64,000 nt of DNA from Lachnospiraceae bacterium (GTDB lineage Bacteria > Bacillota > Clostridia > Lachnospirales > Lachnospiraceae): positions 41,635 through 105,634 of the forward strand of contig WRBB01000004.1 in assembly GCA_009779895.1 (NCBI GenBank), given 5' to 3'. Position numbers and translations under genes: made by a program. This document shows, piece after piece, positions 19,519 to 27,803 of the stretch. The notes under the pieces were generated by a model that did not search any database, was not told the DNA's origin, and was given only the letters and a program-made list of their open reading frames with translations. Positions within the stretch are counted from its first letter, which is position 1; every line of letters starts with the position of its first letter.

Positions 19519-20178
19519 ATGTCGCGATGGATTACGACCGTCACACGAAAAATTGAAACACTGGCTACAACACAAGAAGTGATTTATAAACTTGCACAAA
19601 GTTATTACTTTGATGTGATTCAAAAAGAAGTCATTCTGGCCAATCTAAACAAAGATGACCATATTCTTTGTATCGGGGGAGGCATTTGCCCCTTTACCGC
19701 TATTTTGTTTCATACCATAACAGATGCAAAAGTGACGGTCATAGACAATGACATACTTTGTATCCCCAAAGCGCAAAACATAATTGCCCGCTTCGGCTTG
19801 ACAAAACACATCCAAGTGCTGCACCAAGACGGGCGCAGCAAAGACTTTTCCTTTCAGCCTTTTACCGTGGTTCATTTTGCTTTGCAGGTCAGTCCTATGG
19901 AATCCGTATTCTCTTGGGTGGAACAACAAGTAAACACCCATACAAAATTGCTGCTGCGCAGACCAAAAAAACAATTAAAAGAGCTCTATCAACCCTTACA
20001 AAATACACTGTTGCAAAACTGCCCGTTTACATTACACCAAGGTTCTCGCAATATTGCACGCACCTTACTTTATATCAAGTCGGAGGAAACTTATGAAAAA
20101 CAATCGAAAACCCTTATTTCGATGGATTTTGATGCTATTTCTGATTCTGTTTCTCACAATTACCCTGTGGCAGTTTGA
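19519..20178 (+). CDS. Class I SAM-dependent / nicotianamine-synthase-like protein
   Basis: A 219-residue Rossmann-fold protein. The nucleotide-binding strand and loop read HILCIGGGICPFTAILF (residues 48-64), followed by acidic VTVIDND and a LHQDG strand-loop. The G-G-G-x-x-P-x-T loop resembles nicotianamine-synthase-type proteins (GSGPLPLT) more than ordinary methyltransferases, but the match is short and could be coincidental. It directly follows feoAB, so a metal-related role is tempting and unproven. AAAGG precedes the ATG. The last 29 codons overlap the next gene by 86 bases. Confidence 0.6.
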   Translation: MSRWITTVTRKIETLATTQEVIYKLAQSYYFDVIQKEVILANLNKDDHILCIGGGICPFTAILFHTITDAKVTVIDNDILCIPKAQNIIARFGLTKHIQVLHQDGRSKDFSFQPFTVVHFALQVSPMESVFSWVEQQVNTHTKLLLRRPKKQLKELYQPLQNTLLQNCPFTLHQGSRNIARTLLYIKSEETYEKQSKTLISMDFDAISDSVSHNYPVAV

Positions 20179-21133
20179 CCGAATCGAACTCATTGATAGC
20201 TTTCGTCATATTTCACCGGGCTTGATATTATCACTCATCGGTTTACAAATCATATCTCAACTTTTGTTAAACACTCTTTGGTATCAAGTTGCACATTTCA
20301 CAAAAACAAACATTTCCTTTTGGCGTATGTTTTACGTAAATTGCCAAGGCTCTATCATAGATGCTGTCACACCCGGGGTAAAATTCGGCGGAGAGGTGAC
20401 ACGAGCTGTACAAATCAGCCGTTTGGCAAATTGCTCTGTGAAACAAGGTGCTACCACTGTTGCAATACAAAAGACATTTAGCCTAAGCAGCCTTTTTTTG
20501 CTGTTGCTTGTTTCCGTCGGTTTCTTCATGCATGGAACATTGTTTCCACAGATTCCCTTTTTGCGTATTTTGCTGTTTTTACTCTTAATATTACTATTCG
20601 TAATATTTACAATGATTTTACTGATGCCACAGCGTATACAATCCTATTTTTTTAAAAACGCTGAAATGCAGCAAAAAACACAAGGAACAATCCGCCGTTT
20701 CTGCTTTACATTTTTGACACATTTGATTCGCATTCGCAAAGAAAAAAGAACTTTTGTATTACTATTCGTATTATCTTTTTTGATGTGGGCACTCTATCCC
20801 ATCAAACTATATCTCATTGCCTTACAATTTGCAGCAACTGCACCCTCCCTTTCTCTGGGAACGATTGGTTTTGCCGCTTATATGGTAGCTATGTTGCCTC
20901 TTTTTCCGGGTGGTCTGGGTGGCTTCGAGGGCACTATGTCTGCTTTATTAGTCGGATATGGTTTCATCATCAGCGACGCCGCAGTCATTACGATTTTGTT
21001 CCGCTTCTTCTCTTTTTGGCTGGTCATGTTGGGAAGTCTGGGATTTGTTTTGCTGACTAAATTTCGCAACCTTTCGTTTCGTATTCCATTTTCCAATCAA
21101 ATGAATCAGTACAAGAATCGCTGCAAGCAATAA
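20093..21133 (+). CDS. Flippase-like integral membrane protein (LPG synthase TM family)
   Basis: About 346 residues with roughly eight hydrophobic spans and signatures of the lysylphosphatidylglycerol-synthase TM / UPF0104 family: GSIIDAVTPGVKFGGEVTRAVQI and LPLFPGGLGGFEGTMSALLVGYG. Members include lipid flippase-like proteins of unknown substrate; there is no C-terminal acyl-tRNA-using domain, so it is not a full MprF. GGAGG lies eight bases before the ATG at 20093; the frame is open to 20054. It overlaps the preceding gene by 86 bases and the opposite-strand lipoprotein by 186 bases. Confidence 0.8.
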   Translation: MKNNRKPLFRWILMLFLILFLTITLWQFDRIELIDSFRHISPGLILSLIGLQIISQLLLNTLWYQVAHFTKTNISFWRMFYVNCQGSIIDAVTPGVKFGGEVTRAVQISRLANCSVKQGATTVAIQKTFSLSSLFLLLLVSVGFFMHGTLFPQIPFLRILLFLLLILLFVIFTMILLMPQRIQSYFFKNAEMQQKTQGTIRRFCFTFLTHLIRIRKEKRTFVLLFVLSFLMWALYPIKLYLIALQFAATAPSLSLGTIGFAAYMVAMLPLFPGGLGGFEGTMSALLVGYGFIISDAAVITILFRFFSFWLVMLGSLGFVLLTKFRNLSFRIPFSNQMNQYKNRCKQ

Positions 21134-21775
21134 CATCCAAGGAAGAATTGCAAGCAAAAACAATGCAAATACTTGCAACACAAACAAAAGAGCCGTAATG
21201 GTAGTACCAAATGCCCGTCTTACACGCTCCGGAAATGGCTCTTGGACATAAGTATCCTCCAAAGCTTCAGCTTCGGCTATCTCATCCAACCTTTCTTGTG
21301 TCATTACTTCGTATAATCGTAGATTTATATCTGCAAATCCCCCCATCTCTCCTAAGACATCCGGTACCTCCATCACTCTTTGATCCAATCGAATCAAAGT
21401 ATAGTTTTCTTCCACAAAAGCAATAAACCCAAGCAAATCCGCCACAGGCATATAAAAGCTAAAATCTGCGCTGCGTTCACCACGCGGGTCATCAATCGGT
21501 GCATCTGTGATAACAATTTGCTCACCTAATACCCCCGCTTCTCTCAATTGCAAGCGCAACAAATCCATTGCATCAAAAAACGCTGTGCTTTCCACAGCAA
21601 TCTCTACCGTATAAAAAAAATGTGTTTCACGATCTGAGGGCAATGTCACGGGTACAAGACCCATCTGAACCTCTGTGTCAAGCGCAAGTGCCTCTGCGTC
21701 ATCCACCTCTGTTGTTGTGCAAGCTACAAAACATAACATACAGAACAAACAAAACGAGAATACAAACTTTTTCAT
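20948..21775 (-). CDS. DUF4349-like lipoprotein with C-terminal membrane anchor
   Basis: The N-terminal signal peptide MKKFVFSFCLFCMLCFVAC ends in a lipobox-like FVAC, so the protein is probably lipid-anchored. The extracellular part contains a VEIAVESTAFFDAMDLL segment and an LRLYE segment typical of DUF4349 proteins; a strongly hydrophobic span follows (LLFVLQVFALFLLAILPW), then a basic, Gln/Lys-rich tail. Function unknown. GAGAGG precedes the ATG at 21775. The last 62 codons are encoded antisense to the 3' end of the flippase-like gene; the tail has low complexity, so it is the likelier read-through side of this overlap. Confidence 0.75.
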   Translation of the reverse strand: MKKFVFSFCLFCMLCFVACTTTEVDDAEALALDTEVQMGLVPVTLPSDRETHFFYTVEIAVESTAFFDAMDLLRLQLREAGVLGEQIVITDAPIDDPRGERSADFSFYMPVADLLGFIAFVEENYTLIRLDQRVMEVPDVLGEMGGFADINLRLYEVMTQERLDEIAEAEALEDTYVQEPFPERVRRAFGTTITALLFVLQVFALFLLAILPWMLLLAAILVLIHLIGKWNTKRKVAKFSQQNKSQTSQHDQPKREEAEQNRNDCGVADDETISD

Positions 21776-21934
21776 AATCCTCTCTCCAATGCTCAAAATC
21801 TTTATCAATCATACCATATCTTTTAAAAATATTCTATCTACATTTCCAAAAGAAATCCCAAGCCGGCTGTTTTTCCGGTTATTTTATGATAAAATAAAAT
21901 AGGATTCTATGTTCCGATTCAGAAAGGATTTTTT

Positions 21935-22744
21935 ATGATAAAACTTGTTGCCAGTGACCTGGATGGTACTCTACTTAAAGTCCATGGCGGAGGTCTAGCC
22001 CCTTACACCAGAGATGTGGTTTTACGTCTCATAAACAGTGGTGTTCACTTTGTCGCCGCCAGCGGCCGCCAACTTACCGGTGAATATATCATACTGGATG
22101 GTTTTGGAGATTCTATCTCTTACATTGCTGAAAATGGTGCAGTCTGCGTTCACAACGGGGAAATGCTATATCGCAGCCCCCTTGCACCAACATTGGCCAT
22201 GGAGATTATTACCGAAGTAAAAAAACACCCTGATTTAGAGCTTGCCGTTTCCTGTGATTCCGGTTGTTATATCGAGGATAAAAACAAGGCATACGTAGAA
22301 CATCTTACCAATGACCCGTATACCAAAGTATTGCTCATTGATGATGTGACAAATATCAAAGAAGAGATCATCAAAGTTACCATTCGATATCCGGGAGATG
22401 ATGAAGCAGAAATGCTGACATACATCAGACGTTTCAATGCACGCTTTCAAAACAAACTAAAAATCATTACCTCCGGTTTTGGATGGTTGGACTTTATCAG
22501 ACCGGATATCAACAAGGGGACCACCTTAGAGAAACTCATTGCCCACTTGGGCATTTTACCGGAAGAATGCATTGCTTTTGGTGATCAGTACAATGATATT
22601 GAGATGCTGCAAATGGTTGGAATCGGATATGCTATGGCAGACGGAGCACCGGGTGTGATTCCATATGCAGATAAAATCACGGATTCCGTAGAGGAGGTAC
22701 TGGAAGCATTGATTTTAACAAACCAAAAACACAAACAGGGATAG
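21935..22744 (+). CDS. Cof-type HAD-superfamily phosphatase
   Basis: A 269-residue HAD hydrolase of the Cof (IIB cap) subfamily that dephosphorylates small phosphorylated metabolites. Motif I is KLVASDLDGTLL, motif II FVAASGR, motif III a Lys in INKGTTLEKL, and motif IV AFGDQYNDIEML. The substrate cannot be predicted. AGAAAGGA precedes the ATG. Single-gene unit, with the stop codon inside the terminator stem. Confidence 0.93.
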   Translation: MIKLVASDLDGTLLKVHGGGLAPYTRDVVLRLINSGVHFVAASGRQLTGEYIILDGFGDSISYIAENGAVCVHNGEMLYRSPLAPTLAMEIITEVKKHPDLELAVSCDSGCYIEDKNKAYVEHLTNDPYTKVLLIDDVTNIKEEIIKVTIRYPGDDEAEMLTYIRRFNARFQNKLKIITSGFGWLDFIRPDINKGTTLEKLIAHLGILPEECIAFGDQYNDIEMLQMVGIGYAMADGAPGVIPYADKITDSVEEVLEALILTNQKHKQG

Positions 22745-22767
22745 TTTCCTATCCCCGTTTGTGTTTT
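22726..22767 (+). terminator. Strong Rho-independent terminator
   Basis: AAAACACAAAC-A-GGGATAG pairs with CTATCCC-C-GTTTGTGTTTT across a 4-base loop. The stop codon of the HAD gene lies in the left arm. The arms are nearly symmetric, so it may also stop the convergent surface operon. Confidence 0.9.
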
Positions 22768-22798
22768 ATGTTCAAAGGACACTTTGTTCTGCATATAT

Positions 22799-24064
22799 TT
22801 AATGGGGTGTTCTGCTATGAACCATCCCTAACACAAAATTGCCCTGGCTGGCATTTCCGCCCAATGCATATCCCGCATCCAAATCGTTGAAGTGCCACCA
22901 CTCCGATGCCAAAGGAAATAAACCGGCACCTACCATATACCAATGAAGTAAAATCGCCGATTCCGTCATCGTACTTGTAAAGGCTGCATTTCTCCATGCA
23001 TGTCGATCCGAATAAGACAAAGGGGTCGTGAATACCGCAGCACCGGCACTTAAATCATGTATTGCTGTGGGCATACTATATTCTGTATAACCGGTAATGC
23101 GTGTCACCAAATAATTTCCTACCGTAACCTCTTCTTTCCAATTCACTCTTGCCAAAGTTACATCAATGGCCCAACCCATTTGATGGCTGGAAACACCATC
23201 AGCAATAAACCACCCTATATGCCAAGGTGCCTGATTGATACCATCATAAACAGCTTGATTGCTTTCCACCAACAAACTTAAATTATTAGAAACCAACTGT
23301 TGCACAAACAAAGGACGAAATGCCTCATATACCACCAAGGTATTCCCCTCTGCCAAAGCGGCTTGTTGGGCTACATAAATACGCCGTGCCGTAGCATATA
23401 AAATCGGCGCAATGAACTCATCACGACCCAAACGACCATTAAATGAACGGCCTTGATATAAAGCTTGCCCTGTCACAAAAGGAATCGCAATACCGGAAGA
23501 TACAAAAGCCGAAGCATAGGTATTTGTGATATCATATACAATGGATGGAACCACATCCGGCAAATTAATAAAACAATACCGATGTAATACCCAACCTGTT
23601 CCACCGCCCTCTTCTATGTACCACCATTCGCCCTCTTCTTTCAGGACAACAAAAACACTCCCCGGTGCCAAAATTGCTACAACCGAACTATTTTGGCTAT
23701 TTGTTGCATGAACCAAAAGAGAAACCGGCGCAAAACCCGTTGCCCCATTTACCGGCAACTCCAACCCACCGGCATATCGAACCGGCGTAGGTCTTCCGCC
23801 TAAATCCGGTACCGATTCCGACTCTTCTATTTCCGTCTCCTGCACTTGTTCCGGGATCGGATCACCAAGATAAACATCATATTCCACATGTTCTATCTCT
23901 TCTAATCCTCCCCCCCCACCTGCACCATTTTCTGTACCATCCGGACCTACGGCAATCATATGTCCATCCGTTCCTGCCGTATCATTGCTTGCTCTGTTGC
24001 AAGCAGATAATAACAGGGGTAGTAACAAAAGAACCAACACTATGAAATTCTTTTTTTGTCTCAT
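22799..24064 (-). CDS. VanX-like D-Ala-D-Ala dipeptidase lipoprotein with SH3-like domain
   Basis: About 421 residues: a lipoprotein signal (MRQKKNFIVLVLLLLPLLLS before AC), a disordered Gly/Glu linker, an SH3-like domain (VVAILAPGSVFVVLKEEGEWWYIEE), and an M15D peptidase domain. Catalytic motifs are VVYEAFRP, SSHQMGWAIDVTLA (zinc His and Asp) and EWWHF (Glu and second zinc His). The family cleaves D-Ala-D-Ala dipeptides; the extracellular location suggests peptidoglycan turnover rather than vancomycin resistance (inference). The ATG at 24064 is chosen for spacing from AGG; the frame continues to 24073. Last gene of the surface operon. Confidence 0.87.
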   Translation of the reverse strand: MRQKKNFIVLVLLLLPLLLSACNRASNDTAGTDGHMIAVGPDGTENGAGGGGGLEEIEHVEYDVYLGDPIPEQVQETEIEESESVPDLGGRPTPVRYAGGLELPVNGATGFAPVSLLVHATNSQNSSVVAILAPGSVFVVLKEEGEWWYIEEGGGTGWVLHRYCFINLPDVVPSIVYDITNTYASAFVSSGIAIPFVTGQALYQGRSFNGRLGRDEFIAPILYATARRIYVAQQAALAEGNTLVVYEAFRPLFVQQLVSNNLSLLVESNQAVYDGINQAPWHIGWFIADGVSSHQMGWAIDVTLARVNWKEEVTVGNYLVTRITGYTEYSMPTAIHDLSAGAAVFTTPLSYSDRHAWRNAAFTSTMTESAILLHWYMVGAGLFPLASEWWHFNDLDAGYALGGNASQGNFVLGMVHSRTPH

Positions 24065-24084
24065 CCCAATCATCCTACATCACC

Positions 24085-24918
24085 CTACCAAACATTAATC
24101 TCAACATCAGGTAAACAAATATCCACATCTTGCTCCGGTGGTGCCGGTGGTGGTGGCGGTGCCGGTGTATATACAGGTTCCGGTGGTGGTGCAGCCGCAG
24201 CAGCCGCATCGGCAGCCGCTTGTGCTTCCGCTGCAAGCCTCGCTGCTTCTTCTGCCGCAACTCTCGCTGCTTCTTCTTCCGCTGCAACTCTTGCTGCTTC
24301 TTCTGCCTCTGCTGCCTGTTGGGCTAAAAATTCAATATGCGCCACTTCCAAATCTCTTGTATCCACCATCTCGCCTCTTGACAGGCTTTCAAATGCAACA
24401 AAAGCAATACCATCTTCCAATAATAAAGCAACTTCACCGTCAAAATCTTCAAAATCAAAAGCACTTAATTCATGTACTTCTTCATTTTCTAATACAATTC
24501 GCACTTGATAAGTCGGGTTAATCTCTACTTCAAAATCAGCACATGGGCATTCACTTTCGTCCACCTCTGCCGGTGTATAAAACAATTTCGCCAATCCCTC
24601 TTGTTCCACCACCTCATCTGCTGCCATAAAATTCTCGGGGAAATCTGTCTGGCATGATACCTTTACAGAAATCTCTTGGATATCAAGACCCATTTGATTC
24701 ACCAACAAAACAGAATAGGCATCCTCTGTCTCCGTACCAATCACAAGGTACTCCGGTTCCGGCTCCTCTTCTTCCTCTTCGATTTCTTCTACTTCTTCCA
24801 CTTCCTCGGCAGCCTCTACTTCGGCAACATAGTCCTCCGTATTTCCACAACCAATTAAGACCAGTGTACTCAACAACAGTAATACCAAAGCACACACAAA
24901 AACTCTTTGCTTTTTCAT
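24085..24918 (-). CDS. Lipoprotein with acidic N-terminus, Ala-rich helix and Pro-rich tail
   Basis: The signal peptide ends in the lipobox LIGC. A Glu-rich linker follows, then a globular segment of about 130 residues with a CPCADF cysteine pair, then an Ala/Glu-rich helix with repeated AARVAAEE units and a Pro-rich segment before a short DVDICLPDVEINVW end. I do not recognise a known domain in the globular part. GGAGAG precedes the ATG at 24918. The position between the VanX-like and AlgX-like genes suggests a wall-spanning spacer protein, but that is inference. Confidence 0.8.
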   Translation of the reverse strand: MKKQRVFVCALVLLLLSTLVLIGCGNTEDYVAEVEAAEEVEEVEEIEEEEEEPEPEYLVIGTETEDAYSVLLVNQMGLDIQEISVKVSCQTDFPENFMAADEVVEQEGLAKLFYTPAEVDESECPCADFEVEINPTYQVRIVLENEEVHELSAFDFEDFDGEVALLLEDGIAFVAFESLSRGEMVDTRDLEVAHIEFLAQQAAEAEEAARVAAEEEAARVAAEEAARLAAEAQAAADAAAAAAPPPEPVYTPAPPPPPAPPEQDVDICLPDVEINVW

Positions 24919-24954
24919 TTTTTGTCTCTCCTTTTTCACCTACTTGTATCTATA

Positions 24955-26382
24955 TCATGAGGATGCATCCTCAACAATATACGTATATTGCACGACCCTT
25001 TGAAAAACACCATCCTGCTCAACTGTTACAGAAACGATCACTGTTTCATCCAACATCATATTCATCTGCAAATAAACTTGATAACCATCTCCATCCCCTG
25101 TTTGTGTCAACAAATAAAATGCAGGAAAGGTCATCTCTCCCATGGTTTCCCCCGATACTGTAACATAGATTGCAGTGTCAAGGCTCATAAAATCCCCATC
25201 TACCCGACCAAAGATATTCAACCAGTCTCCCTCTCTTCGCACGGTGATTGTCGTATCCGTTTCAACCAATTCCCCCGCCGCAATCTGTACCATAGGCGGT
25301 TGCATAATCGCAGCACTCACCGCAAAAGTAGCCATTTGTCGTTCGGCCCGTTGCACTACCACAAAATCAGGTTGATAAAAATCGACCTGGCTTAAATTAT
25401 AAGGCACCAATCTGGAAAAATATCCCCTTTCCAAAGCGTTTGCTGTAAAGGGAATCAGATTGATTCCAAAGGAATCCCGAAACATCAACATGGTACCCTG
25501 CCCTGCGGGATTGTGCGTTTCAATCCAAGGATCCATATGATTTTCCAATGCCGTCACATAAGAATAAGTAAATATCGCAGGATCAAAATAATAATCCCGG
25601 TCAGGACGCAATCCAAATGCGCTGGGATGTACCATTTCTTCCAAATCACCACTATGGTTTTCAGCCGTGGTATAAGAAACACGCTCAAAATCTACATGGG
25701 GAATCCCAAAGTATGTATGTATCGCTCTATCGGCCAACATGGCACCCCAAGCATTCCAATGGGTATCCCGCTGAAAATATACCTGTCTTTCGTTTCCTTG
25801 CAACACCGGAATCAAATCAACATAAGAAACACCCATCTCATCCAAATGGCGATTCAAATTTGTAAGATTGCTTTCCGCACCTTTTAATAAATAAAAAGGC
25901 ATATAAGATGCATACACTGTATTTTTATTCGGTGCAACCACCACCAAAAAACGGCCGCCACGTGCTTCCACATAATCTTGCATCATTTTTAAATTATGTG
26001 CCACTGCAAATATCTCCCGCTCTGAGAATAGATGCTCACCAAAATAATCATCTAAGGTATCGGCAAAAAACAACCAGTCACTCGCCCCTTGAATCACATT
26101 TTCCACACCACTGGCTCGGATTACATTTCTTCGCATGATAGAATTTAATGTAATCAACTGAGGGCGCAAAAAATATTGATCTTCAAAATAAGAACCGGCA
26201 TCATATAAAAAATTATAATTAAACACGCCGTCTATCTCCCACTGGGGCGGTGGTGCCAATTCCATATGTAACTCATGATCTGTTGCCATATCCGCTCGGG
26301 GCAAAAACAGCAAACCCAAAAGAGGAATCAGCAAGGTAATTGTAATCACAACCAAATAAATCTTTGCTTTTATATGTTTCAT
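24955..26382 (-). CDS. AlgX/AlgJ-like SGNH-type acetyltransfer protein
   Basis: A 475-residue protein with one N-terminal membrane anchor (VVITITLLIPLLGLLFLP) and an extracellular SGNH-like domain. DWLFFADTLDDY, VVVAPNKNTVYASYMP, YFQRDTHWNAWGAMLADRAI (the Asp-x-x-His pair) and MLMFRDSFGINLIPF (the nucleophilic Ser) match the AlgX/AlgJ/DHHW family, which works with MBOAT proteins to O-acetylate surface polysaccharides. The MBOAT gene lies immediately upstream, nine bases away. The acceptor polymer is unknown. A family call by motif, not by structure. Confidence 0.85.
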   Translation of the reverse strand: MKHIKAKIYLVVITITLLIPLLGLLFLPRADMATDHELHMELAPPPQWEIDGVFNYNFLYDAGSYFEDQYFLRPQLITLNSIMRRNVIRASGVENVIQGASDWLFFADTLDDYFGEHLFSEREIFAVAHNLKMMQDYVEARGGRFLVVVAPNKNTVYASYMPFYLLKGAESNLTNLNRHLDEMGVSYVDLIPVLQGNERQVYFQRDTHWNAWGAMLADRAIHTYFGIPHVDFERVSYTTAENHSGDLEEMVHPSAFGLRPDRDYYFDPAIFTYSYVTALENHMDPWIETHNPAGQGTMLMFRDSFGINLIPFTANALERGYFSRLVPYNLSQVDFYQPDFVVVQRAERQMATFAVSAAIMQPPMVQIAAGELVETDTTITVRREGDWLNIFGRVDGDFMSLDTAIYVTVSGETMGEMTFPAFYLLTQTGDGDGYQVYLQMNMMLDETVIVSVTVEQDGVFQRVVQYTYIVEDASS

Positions 26383-26390
26383 TGTTTACC

Positions 26391-27797
26391 TCAAAAACGG
26401 AAATAAATAAAGGGATTATAAGCTCCACTTGACAACGTTAACAAACAAACCAACAATAATCCATAACTACATATATAGGAAATGTGCAACGCTGCTTTTC
26501 CATAACGCGGATTGTTAATTAAATTGCGGTATAACTTTATATGATGGGGCACGCAAGTCAAAATAGCAACCAGCAAGGTCACCATAAACAAAGGAGTCAT
26601 TTGCCGTGCAAACAAACTAACTTCAGAAGCCGCAAAACTCCAACCCGCAAACATCCTGCCGATGATTCCAAAACCACCTGTCAAGGTTTCTGCCCGGAAC
26701 AATACAAAGGTCAAACAAACCATCAACAAGGTGTAAGCTCTTTTGATTATAACAGGAAGTTTCTTAATCGGCAGGACATCCTCTAGCAATAATAAAGCAC
26801 CGTGCACCAAACCCCAAATCACAAAATTCCAAGCTGCACCATGCCACAGACCTGTGATAAAAAACACGATGACTTTGTTTATATTGGTTCGTATGCGCCC
26901 TTTTCGGTTCCCACCCAAGGGGATATAAACATAATCCTTAAACCACTGAGACAAAGTCATATGCCATTTATGCCAAAAGTCTTGTATGGATGTAGCATGA
27001 TAGGGATAATTAAAGTTTTCCACAAAATGGAAACCAAATAATTTCCCAAGGCCAATGGCCATATCACTGTAACCACTAAAATCAAAATAAATCTGCATCA
27101 TATAAGCAATGGCACCAATCCAAGCAGCCGGTGCGTTGACTTGGCTCAACGGCGCATCAAACACACCATCTGCTACAAGTGCCATGGTATTGGCAATCAA
27201 TACTTTCTTTGATAATCCCACCACAAACCGGCGCATACCGTCAGCTGCACCGGCGGCTGTTACCTTACGCTTGGTCAGTTCGTGCTCAATATCCTTGTAT
27301 TTAATAATAGGACCGGCAATCTTCTGCGGAAAAAAGGATATGTACAATAACACATTAAAGTAATTTTTTTGAGACTTACTAAGGCCACGATATACATCTA
27401 CAACATAAGAAATCGCTTGGAATGTATAAAAGGATATACCAATTGGCAAAGCTATATTTGCCATCGGTAAATCCATTCTAAATATACTATTCACCGAACT
27501 TAATATCATATCTGTATACTTAAAAACAATCAATAAACCAACATTAAAAACAATAGATAACACCAGCATAACTTTTCGAAAGCCTTGTCTTTGGTTGTCT
27601 ACCGCCAGTCCAAACAGATAATTGGCAATGGTACTGACAAACACCAAAAAGATAAAAATCGGCTCACCATAAGCGTAAAACAACAAACTTGTGATAATCA
27701 AGATTGTGTTTTTAAGTGCCATGGATTTTACTACCTGATGTAAAATTAAAACAATTGGTAAAAAAACACATATAAATATTAAGGAACTAAATACCAT
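26391..27797 (-). CDS. MBOAT-family O-acyltransferase (AlgI/DltB-like)
   Basis: A 468-residue membrane protein with about eleven spans. Family motifs are FFPQKIAGPIIKYKDIE, QIYFDFSGYSDMAIGLGKLFG, FWHKWHMTLSQWFKDYVYIPLGG and the catalytic-His region GLWHGAAWNFVIWGLVHG. AlgI-type proteins pass acetyl groups across the membrane to a partner such as AlgX/AlgJ, here the next gene. It could instead be a DltB-like D-alanyl transferase, but no dltA/C/D is present. It begins six bases after the upstream gene ends, so they are co-transcribed. Confidence 0.9.
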   Translation of the reverse strand: MVFSSLIFICVFLPIVLILHQVVKSMALKNTILIITSLLFYAYGEPIFIFLVFVSTIANYLFGLAVDNQRQGFRKVMLVLSIVFNVGLLIVFKYTDMILSSVNSIFRMDLPMANIALPIGISFYTFQAISYVVDVYRGLSKSQKNYFNVLLYISFFPQKIAGPIIKYKDIEHELTKRKVTAAGAADGMRRFVVGLSKKVLIANTMALVADGVFDAPLSQVNAPAAWIGAIAYMMQIYFDFSGYSDMAIGLGKLFGFHFVENFNYPYHATSIQDFWHKWHMTLSQWFKDYVYIPLGGNRKGRIRTNINKVIVFFITGLWHGAAWNFVIWGLVHGALLLLEDVLPIKKLPVIIKRAYTLLMVCLTFVLFRAETLTGGFGIIGRMFAGWSFAASEVSLFARQMTPLFMVTLLVAILTCVPHHIKLYRNLINNPRYGKAALHISYICSYGLLLVCLLTLSSGAYNPFIYFRF

Positions 27798-27803
27798 TTA
27801 ATG

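Noticed and set aside
22799..24064. Vancomycin-resistance vanX operon
   Set aside because: There is no vanH, vanA or VanRS gene; the protein is a lipoprotein with an SH3-like domain, while VanX is cytosolic.
26391..27797. dltB teichoic-acid D-alanylation gene
   Set aside because: No dltA, dltC or dltD occurs beside it, and the AlgX-like neighbour fits polysaccharide O-acetylation better.
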